Shown here piece after piece: positions 53,366-62,816 of a stretch of 64,000 bases of DNA. The notes beneath the pieces are model-generated. The model was not told the DNA's origin and searched no databases. It saw only the letters and a list, made by a program, of their open reading frames with translations. Both the position numbers and the translations under genes were made by a program. Origin of the DNA: an uncultured bacterium. GTDB taxonomy: Bacteria; Verrucomicrobiota; Kiritimatiellia; PWTM01. Where the stretch lies: positions 62,001 through 126,000 of the forward strand of contig CALLFZ010000026.1 in assembly GCA_938010045.1 (NCBI GenBank), read 5' to 3'. Positions within the stretch are counted from its first letter, which is position 1. The number at the start of each line of letters is the position of its first letter.

Positions 53366-53706
53366 ACGCGGCGATGAGGCGTGGGCTGCGGGCGCGGGTA
53401 ATGATCGCGGGAGTCGTGGTCCTATGCGGATGCGCGTCCCCGAGTCGGCCGCCAGCCGATGCGGTGGCAGAGGTCGTGGCGTGGCGGCCGGCCGGCCGTG
53501 TGTTGAGGTCGCGACCCGACCAGGGGTGGGTCGTGTTGGAATGCGTGCTGGCACCGCCAGTGGGCGCCGTGGTGCCGCTGGCTCGCGGCGGAGGCCGCGA
53601 GATCGGCCGGGTGCGGATTTCCGGGCGCGCGGATGGCGATCTCGTGATTGCAGAAATTGTGGATGGCTGGCCGGAGCCTGGTGACTGGATCGCCGGGCCT
53701 CCGTGA
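53362..53706 (+). CDS. small predicted lipoprotein
   Basis: The 114-residue protein has a signal peptide with a lipobox (MIAGVVVLCGCASPS, lipid-bearing Cys near residue 24). The mature part has a repetitive beta pattern (RVLRSRPDQGWVVLECV, GREIGRVRISGRADGDLVIAEIVDGWPEPGDWI) resembling small SH3-like domains seen in envelope proteins. I do not recognise a named family. ATGA overlap with the endonuclease gene and the 16-base gap to tatA suggest an operon. It would be anchored in the outer or inner membrane; Lgt, encoded 400 bases downstream, would acylate it. Confidence 0.7.
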   Translation: MNAAMRRGLRARVMIAGVVVLCGCASPSRPPADAVAEVVAWRPAGRVLRSRPDQGWVVLECVLAPPVGAVVPLARGGGREIGRVRISGRADGDLVIAEIVDGWPEPGDWIAGPP

Positions 53707-53722
53707 CCGGCTGCCGGGAGAG

Positions 53723-53959
53723 ATGGCAATGGCATTGACGGCATTCATCAGTCCGAGCAACGTCGGGCCGTGGCAAGTTCTAGTGATCGTGTTGCTGGTC
53801 GTGTTTCTGTTCGGCGGCAAAAAGATCCCGGAGATTTCTCGCGCACTTGGTCGCAGCCTGAGCGAATTCAAAAAAGGGCGCGAGGAAGGCGAGCGAGAGC
53901 TTGCAAAGTCGGACAAGCCGGACGAAACCGACTCCGACGCTCCTGAGCAGAAAACCTGA
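53723..53959 (+). CDS. tatA: Sec-independent protein translocase protein TatA/E
   Basis: The 78-residue protein has one short N-terminal transmembrane helix (WQVLVIVLLVVFLFGGKKIPEISRALGRSLSEFKKGREEG), the FGxKKxPE hinge characteristic of TatA, an amphipathic helix and an acidic, lysine-rich tail (KSDKPDETDSDAPEQKT). TatA polymerises to form the Tat pore for folded proteins; no tatB or tatC is present in the window. The start at 53723 follows GGGAGAG. The order lipoprotein-tatA-lgt fits envelope biogenesis. Confidence 0.92.
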   Translation: MAMALTAFISPSNVGPWQVLVIVLLVVFLFGGKKIPEISRALGRSLSEFKKGREEGERELAKSDKPDETDSDAPEQKT

Positions 53960-54109
53960 TCTGCCGCGCGAACGGATGTCGGCGGGGCGTCCGGCCAGGA
54001 GAGGTGGGTCCCCGCCTGCGACGAAGCGGCCGTGCCGGCCGGTTCGGCTGCCGCAAGAATTCGCTCGGTTTGGCTTGTCCCCGCAGTGTGCTGACCGTAC
54101 GATCGGCCC

Positions 54110-54913
54110 ATGGATCGGGTCTGCTTTTACATCGGCAGCAAGCCCATCTACTGGTACGGCGTGTGGGTCGCAGTGGGCCTCGGGGCGGCATGGGCTCACT
54201 TGCGCCGGCTGGGGCGGCGGGCGGGCTTCGACGAGCCGCTCGTCTCCAATATGGTGCTCGTTGCGATGCTCGGCGGTTTGGTCGGGGCTCGTGTGGCATA
54301 TGTGGCGGCCAACTGGTCACAGTTTGCGGGACAGTGGCTCGAAATCATCCGGATCGATCACGGCGGACTGATCTTCTACGGGGGCGCGTTCGGAGCCGCC
54401 GCGGCATTGAGTGTGCACGCCACGTTGCAGAGGATTCCTTGGCGGCGCTACGCGGACTTCATTGTCACCGCTTTGCCGCTGGGGCATGCCTTCGGCCGTG
54501 TCGGTTGTTTTCTCAATGGCTGCTGCTATGGGCAGGCGCTAACTGGTGCGTGCGACCTAGTTCGCGGAGCAGCTCGGCGCGCATCGTGCGGCTGCTATGG
54601 GCAGGCGCTAACTTGTGCGTGCGACTGGCTCGGTGGGCGCTGGCCCGTCCAGCTCATGGAGGCCGCAGCCAACCTCGTCATCTACGCCGCTCTCACTCGT
54701 ATGTACATCCGAGGATGTACTCCCGGGATGGTCTTCGCCGGATACCTTATTTCGTATCCATTTGTTCGTTTTATGCTTGAATTCATTCGCGGTGACCAGC
54801 GTGCCGTGTGGGCCGGTTTGCACGTGGCTCAGTGGCTGAGTCTAGCTCTGTTCGCCGCCGGCGCTTTGCTCGCATGGATTTGGGGAACACAGCGCCGGAC
54901 ACCGGCCGCCTGA
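54110..54913 (+). CDS. lgt: prolipoprotein diacylglyceryl transferase with an internal in-frame duplication
   Basis: The 267-residue polytopic membrane enzyme shows Lgt signatures: IYWYGVWVAVGLGAAWAHL, VGARVAYVAANW, IDHGGLIFYGGAFGAAAAL, LPLGHAFGRVGCFLNGCCYG, PVQLMEAAANLVIYAAL and FRFMLEFIRGDQR-like end (VRFMLEFIRGDQRA). It transfers diacylglycerol to the lipobox cysteine of prolipoproteins. The loop after NGCCYG is duplicated: GCCYGQALTGACD recurs 23 residues later as GCYGQALTCACD, from a 69-bp in-frame direct repeat (54522-54556 and 54591-54625, one mismatch). The insertion sits next to a conserved region, so activity may be affected. It overlaps rluD by 40 bases. Confidence 0.92.
   Translation: MDRVCFYIGSKPIYWYGVWVAVGLGAAWAHLRRLGRRAGFDEPLVSNMVLVAMLGGLVGARVAYVAANWSQFAGQWLEIIRIDHGGLIFYGGAFGAAAALSVHATLQRIPWRRYADFIVTALPLGHAFGRVGCFLNGCCYGQALTGACDLVRGAARRASCGCYGQALTCACDWLGGRWPVQLMEAAANLVIYAALTRMYIRGCTPGMVFAGYLISYPFVRFMLEFIRGDQRAVWAGLHVAQWLSLALFAAGALLAWIWGTQRRTPAA
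54522..54625 (+). repeat. 69-bp-offset direct repeat inside lgt
   Basis: The 35-base unit at 54522-54556 recurs at 54591-54625 with one difference (G versus T). The offset of 69 bases equals 23 codons, so the reading frame is kept. Confidence 0.9.
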
Positions 54914-55830
54914 TCGTCCCGCCCGAGCTCGACGGCGGGCGCCTGGACACCGCCTTGGCGAAGCTTGCGCCGAATCATTCGCGATCCAGATGGCAAGCGA
55001 TGATCAATGAAGGTCTTGTGAAGGTAAATGGCCGGCCGGCGCTCAAGGTCCGCCAAACGATTGCCACGGGTGATCTTATTGAATGGATCGAGCCGGCTGC
55101 CCGCCCGATCGCACTTGTTCCAGAGGATCGGCCCCTAAAGATTCTGTTTGAGGATCCGCACCTGCTCGTTCTCGACAAGCCGGCGGGATTGGTCATTCAT
55201 CCCGCTCCCGGCCACGAAGCCGGCACGCTGGTTCATGCCCTTCTTCACCATTGTCCTGACCTGCGTGGCGTGGGCGGTGAACTGCGGCCGGGGATTGTGC
55301 ACCGGCTTGACCGCGACACCAGCGGAGTTCTGGTGGTTGCGAAACACGAAGAGGCCCACCGACAGCTCGCCGAGCAGTTCAAGTCGCGCCAGGTCAAGAA
55401 AGAATATCTCGCGCTGGTGTATGGACACCCCGAGCCGCCCTCTGGTGTCATCGAGACTCTGATCGGGCGTAGTCCGAGCCGCCGAGACAAAATGAGCGCC
55501 CGAGTGATGCACGGCCGCCTCGCACGGACCCGATACCGCACGTTGGCGACATCGGACACGGGGAGTCTCCTCCTTGTCCAGATCGAAACTGGTCGCACCC
55601 ATCAGATTCGCGTTCACATGGCCCACATCGGCCACCCGGTCGTCGGCGATCCAATGTACGGCTCGCGAACGGCGCAAAACCGTCGGCTTGGCGTTGGCCG
55701 ACAAATGCTTCACGCGTGGCGCATAGGTTTCCATCATCCGGCCACGCTCGAACGAATGGAGTTTGAGTGCCCGGTCCCGCCAGACTTTAAGTCAGCGATG
55801 CAACAAATTCGTATAAGTTATTTATTGTAA
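54874..55830 (+). CDS. rluD: RluD-family 23S rRNA pseudouridine synthase
   Basis: The 318-residue protein has an N-terminal S4 domain ([47 protein letters not shown]) and a pseudouridine synthase core with the catalytic Asp in [19 protein letters not shown], then [17 protein letters not shown] and [30 protein letters not shown], the RluD-specific motif. The start ATG at 54874 lies inside the lgt end, so translation is coupled. Its TAA (55828-55830) overlaps the end of convergent mnmG by nine bases. GC content falls visibly toward its 3' end. Confidence 0.93.
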   Translation: MDLGNTAPDTGRLIVPPELDGGRLDTALAKLAPNHSRSRWQAMINEGLVKVNGRPALKVRQTIATGDLIEWIEPAARPIALVPEDRPLKILFEDPHLLVLDKPAGLVIHPAPGHEAGTLVHALLHHCPDLRGVGGELRPGIVHRLDRDTSGVLVVAKHEEAHRQLAEQFKSRQVKKEYLALVYGHPEPPSGVIETLIGRSPSRRDKMSARVMHGRLARTRYRTLATSDTGSLLLVQIETGRTHQIRVHMAHIGHPVVGDPMYGSRTAQNRRLGVGRQMLHAWRIGFHHPATLERMEFECPVPPDFKSAMQQIRISYLL

Positions 55831-57720
55831 ATATTTCAAAAAAACTTCAATCGCCATGACGTCCGTCGGGTTCACTCCAGGAATCCGCAGCGCCTGACCA
55901 AGGCTCTCCGGCCGAACCTTGGAGAGTTTCTCTGCGCTTTCTCTTCTAAGTGAAGGTATTCTGAAATAATCGATCGAATCAGGTATTCCAACATTTTCTA
56001 GCGCCCTCATCCTTTCGGCTCTTGACTGCTCGATGCGTATATATCCGCGGTATTTGAACTCAGCCTCAATGAAATTCCGCTCCATCTCGGTCAGGTCTGT
56101 CCTGGCGCCTGGACAATCCTCATAGGTGAATCTTGGATCGGAAGGCATTCGATCAAAAGCCTGGCCCTTCGAAAGCATCTTCGAAATGCGATCGATCTCG
56201 GATCGAACCTTATTAAACGATGTTGAAAACCTGTGGATAAACTTCTCCTCGAGCACACCAATTTCGATTGATTTCGCGAGCAGACGATAAATTGCGTTGT
56301 CTTGTCGAAGCATTAAACGGAATTCAGATCTTGATGTAAACATCCTGTAGGGCTCGTCCGTCCCTTTCGTCGTGAGGTCATCTACGAGGACTCCGATGTA
56401 CGCCTCATCCCTCCCGAATACGACGCTCTTCATGCCGAGCGCAGCCTTTGCGGCGTTGACTCCAGCCAAAAAGCCCTGTGCCGCCGCCTCCTCGTACCCG
56501 GTCGTTCCATTGACCTGCCCGGCAAGATAGAGGCCTCCAATTTTTTTCGACTCAAGTGTTCGCTTCAGATCGCGCGGGTCAAAGAAATCGTACTCGATCG
56601 CGTATCCAGGCCTGATAATTAACGCACGCTCGAAGCACGGTATGCTGTGTACCATCTCCTGCTGGACATCCCAAGGCAGTGAGTTTGATATTCCATTCGG
56701 ATAGACCCGAACTGTATCGCGACCCTCCGGCTCGATGAAAACGTGGTGAGATTGCTTTTCCGGAAACTTTACAAACTTATCCTCGATCGAAGGGCAATAC
56801 CGAACACCGGTGCCAGAGATTAAACCACCATATAGTGAGCTGCGCTTTAGGTTCCGAACGACGATCTCCTTAGTACGATCGGTGGTGTGGGTTGTAAAGC
56901 ACGACACATGACCACAGCCCGGAACCCAAGGGATCGCATCATCTGGTATGTGTTCCACGTGGAACAGCGCAGGGACGTCCACTTTCCAGTGTTCCACGTG
57001 GAACTCTTTCCACGCATCCATGCCAACCACTGAAAAAAACCTTGGTGGCCAATCTGCTGGCTGCTCCATTGCCCGCGAATAGTCCACAGAATCTCTGTGC
57101 AACCGCGGCGGTGTTCCAGTTTTTAGGCGCTCGACCCTATGCCCAAATGACACGATGGACCTTCCCAAGAGCGAGCATGCCGGATCTCCGGCACGTCCGG
57201 AAGGAACCGAATGTGGACCAACAAAAACACGTCCATTCAGTGAGGTGCCTCCGCACACGACAACGCACTTACAGATGATCTCGTCACCGGAGGCCAATCT
57301 GATCCCGTGGACTCGATCCGCTCTATGTATGATCTCGGACACCTCTCCCTCGACCACGCTCAATCCAGGCTGTGACCGGATAACCGACTGCATATACTTT
57401 TGGTAGGCCCGCTTGTCACACTGCACACGGGTGGCCTGGACAGCAGGGCCCTTGCGTGTGTTCAGCACCTTGGAATGGATGGAAGAAAAGTCCGCCGCCC
57501 TCCCGATTTCTCCACCAAGAGCATCCAGCTCATAAACCATGTGCGATTTCCCCATCCCACCAATGGACGGATTGCACGACATCCGGCCGATGTGGTCCAC
57601 ACGGAACGTGACCAGGATAGTCCGAGCACCCAATCGGGAAGACGCCAGGGCCGCTTCAATTCCAGCGTGACCACCTCCGATCACCGCAACATCGAATTCA
57701 GTCCTCATTTGCCGATGCAA
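55822..57720 (-). CDS. mnmG: tRNA uridine-5-carboxymethylaminomethyl modification enzyme MnmG
   Basis: The 632-residue protein has the FAD-binding start [56 protein letters not shown], the [18 protein letters not shown] motif, [64 protein letters not shown], and a C-terminal MnmE-binding helical region ending [18 protein letters not shown]. With MnmE it makes cmnm5-uridine at wobble position 34. Residues around [19 protein letters not shown] form an insertion between the Gln-rich loop and the VSCFTTHTT motif; its codons contain two parS-like sites. The gene is clearly AT-richer than its neighbours. It overlaps mnmE by 16 bases. Confidence 0.96.
   Translation of the reverse strand: MHRQMRTEFDVAVIGGGHAGIEAALASSRLGARTILVTFRVDHIGRMSCNPSIGGMGKSHMVYELDALGGEIGRAADFSSIHSKVLNTRKGPAVQATRVQCDKRAYQKYMQSVIRSQPGLSVVEGEVSEIIHRADRVHGIRLASGDEIICKCVVVCGGTSLNGRVFVGPHSVPSGRAGDPACSLLGRSIVSFGHRVERLKTGTPPRLHRDSVDYSRAMEQPADWPPRFFSVVGMDAWKEFHVEHWKVDVPALFHVEHIPDDAIPWVPGCGHVSCFTTHTTDRTKEIVVRNLKRSSLYGGLISGTGVRYCPSIEDKFVKFPEKQSHHVFIEPEGRDTVRVYPNGISNSLPWDVQQEMVHSIPCFERALIIRPGYAIEYDFFDPRDLKRTLESKKIGGLYLAGQVNGTTGYEEAAAQGFLAGVNAAKAALGMKSVVFGRDEAYIGVLVDDLTTKGTDEPYRMFTSRSEFRLMLRQDNAIYRLLAKSIEIGVLEEKFIHRFSTSFNKVRSEIDRISKMLSKGQAFDRMPSDPRFTYEDCPGARTDLTEMERNFIEAEFKYRGYIRIEQSRAERMRALENVGIPDSIDYFRIPSLRRESAEKLSKVRPESLGQALRIPGVNPTDVMAIEVFLKYLQ
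56951..56966. other. parS-like site 1 (ParB-binding palindrome) inside mnmG
   Basis: TGTTCCACGTGGAACA is a perfect 16-base palindrome and a known variant of the chromosomal parS consensus TGTTTCACGTGAAACA. It encodes part of FHVEH in MnmG. A second copy starts 39 bases away. Confidence 0.8.
56990..57005. other. parS-like site 2 inside mnmG
   Basis: TGTTCCACGTGGAACT matches 15 of 16 positions of site 1. The pair with 39-base offset is typical of clustered parS sites near replication origins. Confidence 0.78.
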
Positions 57721-59087
57721 AATGTACCAAATATTGCGTTTAGAAGATCAGCATCATATGATCTGCCAATGATTTTGGCAAGTTCATCGGCAGCAGACTT
57801 CAAACTCTCAGACGCTAGAACACATGCATCCCCTCGAGCTGACTCCATTAGGCTGATCGCCTCTTCCAAAGATACCCTCGCAGCCTCCAGCGCGGACCGA
57901 TGCCTCTCTGAAATGATAACCGGCGACGACTCATATGAGCATTGAATTCCTTCTAAGTAATTTCTGATCTGTTCATTGATTCTGCACACCGATCCAGAAG
58001 GATCTTTGATCGTTGTCTCCACGCACGGGATTGTTATTCCTCGAACCAAAGAACGATCTGGCCTGGCAATGTCCGTCTTGGTCAAAGCAATGATAGTGGG
58101 CTTGGGCGGCAACGAAGCGATGATATTGGAATCCATTTGATCGCACATCTCATTGGCTGGGCAGCAGTAAATGATCATATCCGCAAGATCCGCCTCAGCC
58201 CTGGAGCGTCGAATCCCTTCGCTCTCAATTGGGCATTCAGTGTCCGCAAATCCTGCGGTGTCAACGAGGCACACCTGGACACCATGAATTTCGGTCCAGC
58301 TCTCGATCGTATCCCGAGTCGTCCCTGGGTATTGGGACACGATTGCCCGGTCAGAACCGGATAGCATGTTGAACAAGGTGGACTTTCCGGCGTTCGCTCG
58401 ACCCAGAATGACAACCCGGAATCCATGTCGAAGAAGTTTTCCGCAACTCCATGTTGACAATAGATTTGAACACGAATTCCTCGCCTCTAACGCCCCTGAG
58501 TGGGCGGCATCCAGTACCTCAGAGGGTATGTCTTCTTCCGGGAAGTCGAGGCTCGCATCGAGGTTAGCGGAGGCTGTAACAACCAGATCGTACAGGCGGT
58601 TGATTTCTCGCCCGAGGTGTCCCTGCAGGAGCCGAAGAGCCGCATCGGCCGCTCGCTCGGATCCCGCCTGAATAAGTGCGAGAACCCCCTCGGCTTGGGT
58701 TAGATCTATCCGTCCATTGAGAAACGCCCGCTTGGTGAACTCGCCCGGCTCGGCGACTCTGCATCCCACTTCGATGGCTCGTCGCAAGACTCGTGCGGCA
58801 GAAACGGTTCCCCCGTGACACTGAAACTCCACCACGTCCTCGCCCGTGTAGGAACGCGGAGAACGCATAATCAGGAGGAGAGCCTCGTCAAGCGTTTCGC
58901 CGGCCGCTCCGCTCACGCGCCCGTGGATGACGGTGTGGCTAGACCGCTGCGACGGCGGCGCGCCGGCGCACACAAACATGCGGTCGGCCACCGCCAGTGC
59001 CGCCGGTCCTGATACACGAACGATCGCAATGCCGGCGGCGCCGGGAGCCGTGGCGATCGCCGCAATCGTGTCGGACTCCGTACTCAT
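57705..59087 (-). CDS. mnmE: tRNA modification GTPase MnmE
   Basis: The 460-residue GTPase begins [26 protein letters not shown] and includes [19 protein letters not shown] (folate/THF site), [31 protein letters not shown]1 [17 protein letters not shown]2 [10 protein letters not shown]3 [11 protein letters not shown]4 ALTKTD, and the C-terminal CIGK that carries the essential cysteine. It acts with MnmG in wobble-uridine modification. The 5' third (58700-59087) is GC-rich like the surroundings, whereas the 3' two thirds share the low GC of mnmG, so the compositional boundary lies inside this gene. Confidence 0.96.
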   Translation of the reverse strand: MSTESDTIAAIATAPGAAGIAIVRVSGPAALAVADRMFVCAGAPPSQRSSHTVIHGRVSGAAGETLDEALLLIMRSPRSYTGEDVVEFQCHGGTVSAARVLRRAIEVGCRVAEPGEFTKRAFLNGRIDLTQAEGVLALIQAGSERAADAALRLLQGHLGREINRLYDLVVTASANLDASLDFPEEDIPSEVLDAAHSGALEARNSCSNLLSTWSCGKLLRHGFRVVILGRANAGKSTLFNMLSGSDRAIVSQYPGTTRDTIESWTEIHGVQVCLVDTAGFADTECPIESEGIRRSRAEADLADMIIYCCPANEMCDQMDSNIIASLPPKPTIIALTKTDIARPDRSLVRGITIPCVETTIKDPSGSVCRINEQIRNYLEGIQCSYESSPVIISERHRSALEAARVSLEEAISLMESARGDACVLASESLKSAADELAKIIGRSYDADLLNAIFGTFCIGK

Positions 59088-59167
59088 CCTCGTTGGCCTG
59101 TATCACAATTGGCTTTTGAATCAAGGGCACTCCATGGTAGACTTTCGATGTGCGAGGACAATGCGCA

Positions 59168-60412
59168 ATGCGCACGGCGACGTCCAATCTGAGGAGTCTG
59201 GTGGCCGCGCTGATCGGAGGCAGCGCCGTCTGGGCGGCTGAGCCGGCGGCTCCGGCGGACGGAAGCGTCACAAACGAGATTTTATTCAAGAAGAGGATCC
59301 GTCGGCGATACGAACAGCAGTTGATCGTGGAGCCGTCGGCCCAAGCGCCCGCAGCCCCCGTGCCTGAGAAGGCGGCCTCGTCCCCGGCCGCTCTAGACGC
59401 CTCGGCCGTCACCCAGCGGGGATCTTTGGATGTATCGACGACTCATCGGATCATTCCGCCGCCGCTCCGCCCCGAGCGGGTCCGGCGGCCGTCCAGGGAG
59501 GCCGAGGACGATTGGACGTTAACGCCGGACCAGCGGCTCGCTCGTGAGCTGAAACGAATCAGCGGCGAAGAAGACGACACGAGCGACACGGGCGACCAGA
59601 ACTGGATGGCGCGCGACCTGGTCGCACTGGAGCAGGAGCAGAAGTCGGTCCGCGAAAAAGCCGAGGAGGCCCACCGCGCAGAACGCGAGACGGAGCAGAT
59701 CGCCGAGATCATGGGGCGCGATCTGTTGGCCGGCCTTCGGTCCGATCCCACAACCACCGCGATTTTTTCCGGCGATGAGCGCGCCCGTTCGCCAAGGCCG
59801 TCACTGAGCACGTCCGCGGCGCCGTCGAGCGTCACAGCGTCCCGAGAACCGGTTGCGCGCACGGACGCACCGGTTGCGGAGCCGCCCCGCGGCGGTCGCG
59901 CAGCCGCGACCCGCTCGACCCCCGAACGTACGGACGGCCCGGCCGCGCCGCCCAGCCCTGACCCCGATTCCAAGTTGGCCGCAGACACTCTGGGCGGCGA
60001 TTTGTCCCGATCGCGCGCGACCGCTCCGACGGAAAGCCCCTCCGTCGGTCCACAGTTGTTCACGTGGTCGTCGTCGTCCGGCTCCGGCTTTGCGGGCCTG
60101 CCTTCCTCCCTCGCACCGTCTGTTGCGCCTTCATTGAAGACACCTGCAACGCCGCTGTCCGCGCCTCCGGCCCTTCCGAGCGCGCCCTCGCTGGGCGTTT
60201 CGCCGCCGTCCTGGTTGCCGTCGGCGGCATCTCTATCGTCGTGGTCGCCGACCCGTCCGGCTCTTGGTTCGTTGGCAGCGCCGCCGGACTCTCCATCGGC
60301 CACGCCGCGCGCGGGGCCGCCCCTGGAACCGGTCCGTACGCCGTTCCTCAACACAACACCCGCGGTTCTGCCGTCGCGCTCGCCATCGCCGGAGGGGTTC
60401 CGCCGACCGTAG
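59168..60412 (+). CDS. secreted Pro/Ser/Ala-rich low-complexity protein
   Basis: I do not recognise this 414-residue protein. It has a signal peptide (MRTATSNLRSLVAALIGGSAVWAAEPAAPA). Residues 20-180 are a charged region with ILFKKRIRRRYEQQLIVE and a predicted coiled coil (DLVALEQEQKSVREKAEEAHRAERETEQIAEIMG). From residue 200 it is mostly Pro, Ser, Ala and Thr (APSSVTASREPVARTDAPV..., SSSSGSGFAGLPSSLAPSVAPSLKTPATPL). Such tails span the periplasm or cell surface. The ATG at 59168 is supported by GAGGA nine bases upstream. It is divergent from mnmE and followed 53 bases later by purB, with a strong RBS of its own. Confidence 0.65.
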   Translation: MRTATSNLRSLVAALIGGSAVWAAEPAAPADGSVTNEILFKKRIRRRYEQQLIVEPSAQAPAAPVPEKAASSPAALDASAVTQRGSLDVSTTHRIIPPPLRPERVRRPSREAEDDWTLTPDQRLARELKRISGEEDDTSDTGDQNWMARDLVALEQEQKSVREKAEEAHRAERETEQIAEIMGRDLLAGLRSDPTTTAIFSGDERARSPRPSLSTSAAPSSVTASREPVARTDAPVAEPPRGGRAAATRSTPERTDGPAAPPSPDPDSKLAADTLGGDLSRSRATAPTESPSVGPQLFTWSSSSGSGFAGLPSSLAPSVAPSLKTPATPLSAPPALPSAPSLGVSPPSWLPSAASLSSWSPTRPALGSLAAPPDSPSATPRAGPPLEPVRTPFLNTTPAVLPSRSPSPEGFRRP

Positions 60413-60465
60413 ATGGCAGCGCGTCCCACGGATCAGCTCAGCCGGATTCGAAAGGAGGTCCATTC

Positions 60466-61758
60466 ATGATTCCCCGCTACACCCGTCCCGAAATGGCGGA
60501 GATCTGGTCCGATGAGAACCGTTTCCGCATTTGGCTCCAGATCGAGATCCTTGCCTGCGAGGCCATGGCGAAGGCGGGCGAGATCCCGGCGCGAGACATG
60601 GCGCTCATCCGGCGCCGCGCCGCCTTCGACGTGAAACGGATTGCCGAGATCGAAGCCACAACAAATCACGATGTGATCGCGTTCCTGACCAATGTCGCCG
60701 AACACGTGGGGCCAGCGGCCCGGCACATCCACCGCGGATTGACCAGCAGCGACATTCTCGACACGGCGCTTGCGGTACAGATGGTCCAGGCGGCGGATCT
60801 TTTGATCCGCGGCGCAAAGGCCGTCCGGGCCGCGGCCGCCCGCCAGGCGCGGCGTCACAAGTTCACGCCGATGATCGGGCGCACGCACGGTGTCCACGCG
60901 GAGCCGATCACGTTCGGCTTGAAAATGGCGCTGATGTACGACGAGTTTGGCCGCGCCATCGAGCGTCTGGAGCGGGCCCGCGAGATCGTGCGCGTCGGCA
61001 AGCTCTCCGGCGCGGTCGGAACCCACGCCCACCTCGATCCGAAGGTGGAGGCGTATGTGTGCCGCAAATTGGGGCTGCGGCCGGACCGTATCTCGACGCA
61101 GATCGTTCAGCGCGACCGCCACGCAGAGTACCTCGCGGAGCTTGCGCTCGTGGCGACCTCGGTCGAACGGTGGGCGCAGGAGTTCCGGCATCTACATCGC
61201 ACCGAGGTGCACGAGATTGAGGAGTTTTTCGGCCGCGGCCAGAAGGGTTCGTCGGCGATGCCGCACAAGAAGAACCCGATCATCGCGGAACGGCTGTGCG
61301 GCCTGGCGCGATTGATCCGCGGATATGCGCTGGCGGCGTACGAGAACGTGCCACTGTGGCACGAACGCGATATCTCGCACTCGTCCGCCGAGCGCGTGCT
61401 GCTGCCCGATGCGACCCTCGCGCTCGACTACATGCTCGCGAAGCTCGCGGACTTCGTCGACAAGATGCGCGTCTTCCCGGACCGAATGGCCGCGAACCTG
61501 AACCTGTTGCATGGCCTAATCCATTCGCAGCAGATCATGCTGCGGCTCACCGAGCGCGGAATGTCGCGTGAAGATGCCTACCGCATCGTGCAGCAGGCCG
61601 CGATGGAAGTGTGGGAGAGCGGCCGCGAATTCCGCGAGGTGATCGAAGCGAATCCGGAGGTCCGTGCCCATCTGACGGCCCAGGATCTCGACGAGGTCTT
61701 CGATTTGAGCCGCCACTTCCGCGACGTGAACCGCACGTTCCGCGCGCTTGGTCTCTGA
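60466..61758 (+). CDS. purB: adenylosuccinate lyase
   Basis: The ATG at 60466 follows AAAGGAGGT. The 430-residue enzyme shows RYTRPEMAEIWSDENRFRIWLQIEI, TNHDVIAFLTNVAEHVGPAARHIHRGLTSSDILDTALAVQM, MIGRTHGVHAEPITFGLKMALMYDEFGR (catalytic His), and the signature SSAMPHKKNPIIAERLCGLARLIRGYA. It makes AMP and AICAR in purine synthesis. The short bacterial-type C-terminal domain (REFREVIEANPEVRAHLTAQDLDEVFDLSRHFRDVNRTFRALGL) is complete. No other pur gene lies nearby. Confidence 0.97.
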   Translation: MIPRYTRPEMAEIWSDENRFRIWLQIEILACEAMAKAGEIPARDMALIRRRAAFDVKRIAEIEATTNHDVIAFLTNVAEHVGPAARHIHRGLTSSDILDTALAVQMVQAADLLIRGAKAVRAAAARQARRHKFTPMIGRTHGVHAEPITFGLKMALMYDEFGRAIERLERAREIVRVGKLSGAVGTHAHLDPKVEAYVCRKLGLRPDRISTQIVQRDRHAEYLAELALVATSVERWAQEFRHLHRTEVHEIEEFFGRGQKGSSAMPHKKNPIIAERLCGLARLIRGYALAAYENVPLWHERDISHSSAERVLLPDATLALDYMLAKLADFVDKMRVFPDRMAANLNLLHGLIHSQQIMLRLTERGMSREDAYRIVQQAAMEVWESGREFREVIEANPEVRAHLTAQDLDEVFDLSRHFRDVNRTFRALGL

Positions 61759-62242
61759 TCCCCGGCCACGGCCACGACACGTGGCGCGTGAGCGCCAGCG
61801 TATGAAGGTCCGCGCTGGCGAAGCCGTTCCATCGTTGGTCGGCCGCTGGAGATCAGGTGGACCGGCGGCGACGGGCGGTCGCAGCCAGGGGTTTCGTCTG
61901 CCTTGCACATTCCGCCCACCCATCAGTGGTGAAGTCGGTCAGTGACACTGTGCCGCTCCGAACCCTGTGTCCGCCGGTAGATCCCATGGCGTTGGTAGGG
62001 AATGAGCGGCCAAGATCGGCGTCCGTGAAGGGGGCGACCATCGTTTACCCCAACGAACCTGCGCCATTCGCCAGCGCCAGTGTTTCTCGTCACTCCGTCA
62101 AATAACCCGAATGTTTCCACCAGCTCGCCCTCTCTGGGCACAGGCACCTGGGATGGAATGGCCGTGGACAGGCCGTTGGAGACAGGCACCTCGCTGGGCG
62201 CAGCGTCATGGGGGTCTGCGGGGGACAGGCACGTACAGCGGC

Positions 62243-62321
62243 TGGGGACAGGCAATTGCGATGACGACGCAACAATCGAGCTGTCCATCTACTGTGACTT
62301 CATGTCTGGTGCCTGTCCCCA
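62243..62321. mobile_element. 79-bp inverted-repeat element, copy 2
   Basis: TGGGGACAGGCA (62243-62254) and TGCCTGTCCCCA (62310-62321) are perfect 12-base inverted ends around a core with GACGACGCAACAATC. Length and core equal copy 1 at 19816-19894. Confidence 0.65.
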
Positions 62322-62495
62322 CTCGGAGCTCGGGCCCGAAACCCGCAAAAACGAACCCCCAATCCCTACCGCCCACCATTCTCTGCCTTTTTCGCTTCGC
62401 GAAACACGGCGGCCCACACGCGTCGCGCCGAAGGTGGCGGTCCGGGGCGGCTCTCGGGCCAGCTCTCAAGCCAGTGCCAGTCCCCGGTTTTCAAT

Positions 62496-62588
62496 TGGGG
62501 ACAGGCACATGTGCGAACGACGGAACAACTTCACTTTCCAGCTGCTGCCACTGCGTGCCTGGTGTCTGCGTGCCTGGTGTCTGTCCCC
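62496..62588. mobile_element. related inverted-repeat element, diverged copy 3
   Basis: Starts with TGGGGACAGGCACATG, shares the core GAACGACGGAACAACTT, contains a duplicated TGCGTGCCTGGTGTCTG segment, and ends in TGTCTGTCCCC. It is a longer, degenerate version of the 79-bp element. Confidence 0.5.
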
Positions 62589-62816
62589 TTTGGGAGCTGC
62601 GATCGTTGTCGAGTGGTTCCGCGCCGCAGCCCTCGAGCAGCAAGGCCGCCTTTGGCGGCGCGCAGAGGTGGCGGATGCTCTATTGGTACAGGCCCACGTG
62701 CGTTCTTCACCGCATTCCGACCTCTCGTCTCACCCTCAAAACACTCCGCAGTACAATCGGCTCCCGCCGGACGGCGCGCCTTGACGTGGCGGAGGTGCGA
62801 CGGTACCGTCCGCGCC

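Larger units (their letters stand above)
61759..62816. repeat. gene-free interval dominated by repeat cluster 2 (GGGGACAGGCA type)
   Basis: About 1060 bases with no supported gene. The span 61995-62600 is a diverged counterpart of 19405-20075: the same order of CCCCAACGA, GCCATTCGC, GTCAAATAACCCGAATGTTTC, then clusters of GGGACAGGCA in both orientations. It includes the 79-bp element (62243-62321) and a third, longer version (62496-62588). The final 200 bases lack repeats and should include the promoter of the oxidoreductase gene. Confidence 0.75.

Noticed and set aside
56232-56240. TGTGGATAA, a perfect consensus DnaA box, inside mnmG
   Set aside because: A single 9-mer in 64 kb on two strands is expected by chance, it is coding sequence, and no AT-rich unwinding element or second box accompanies it.
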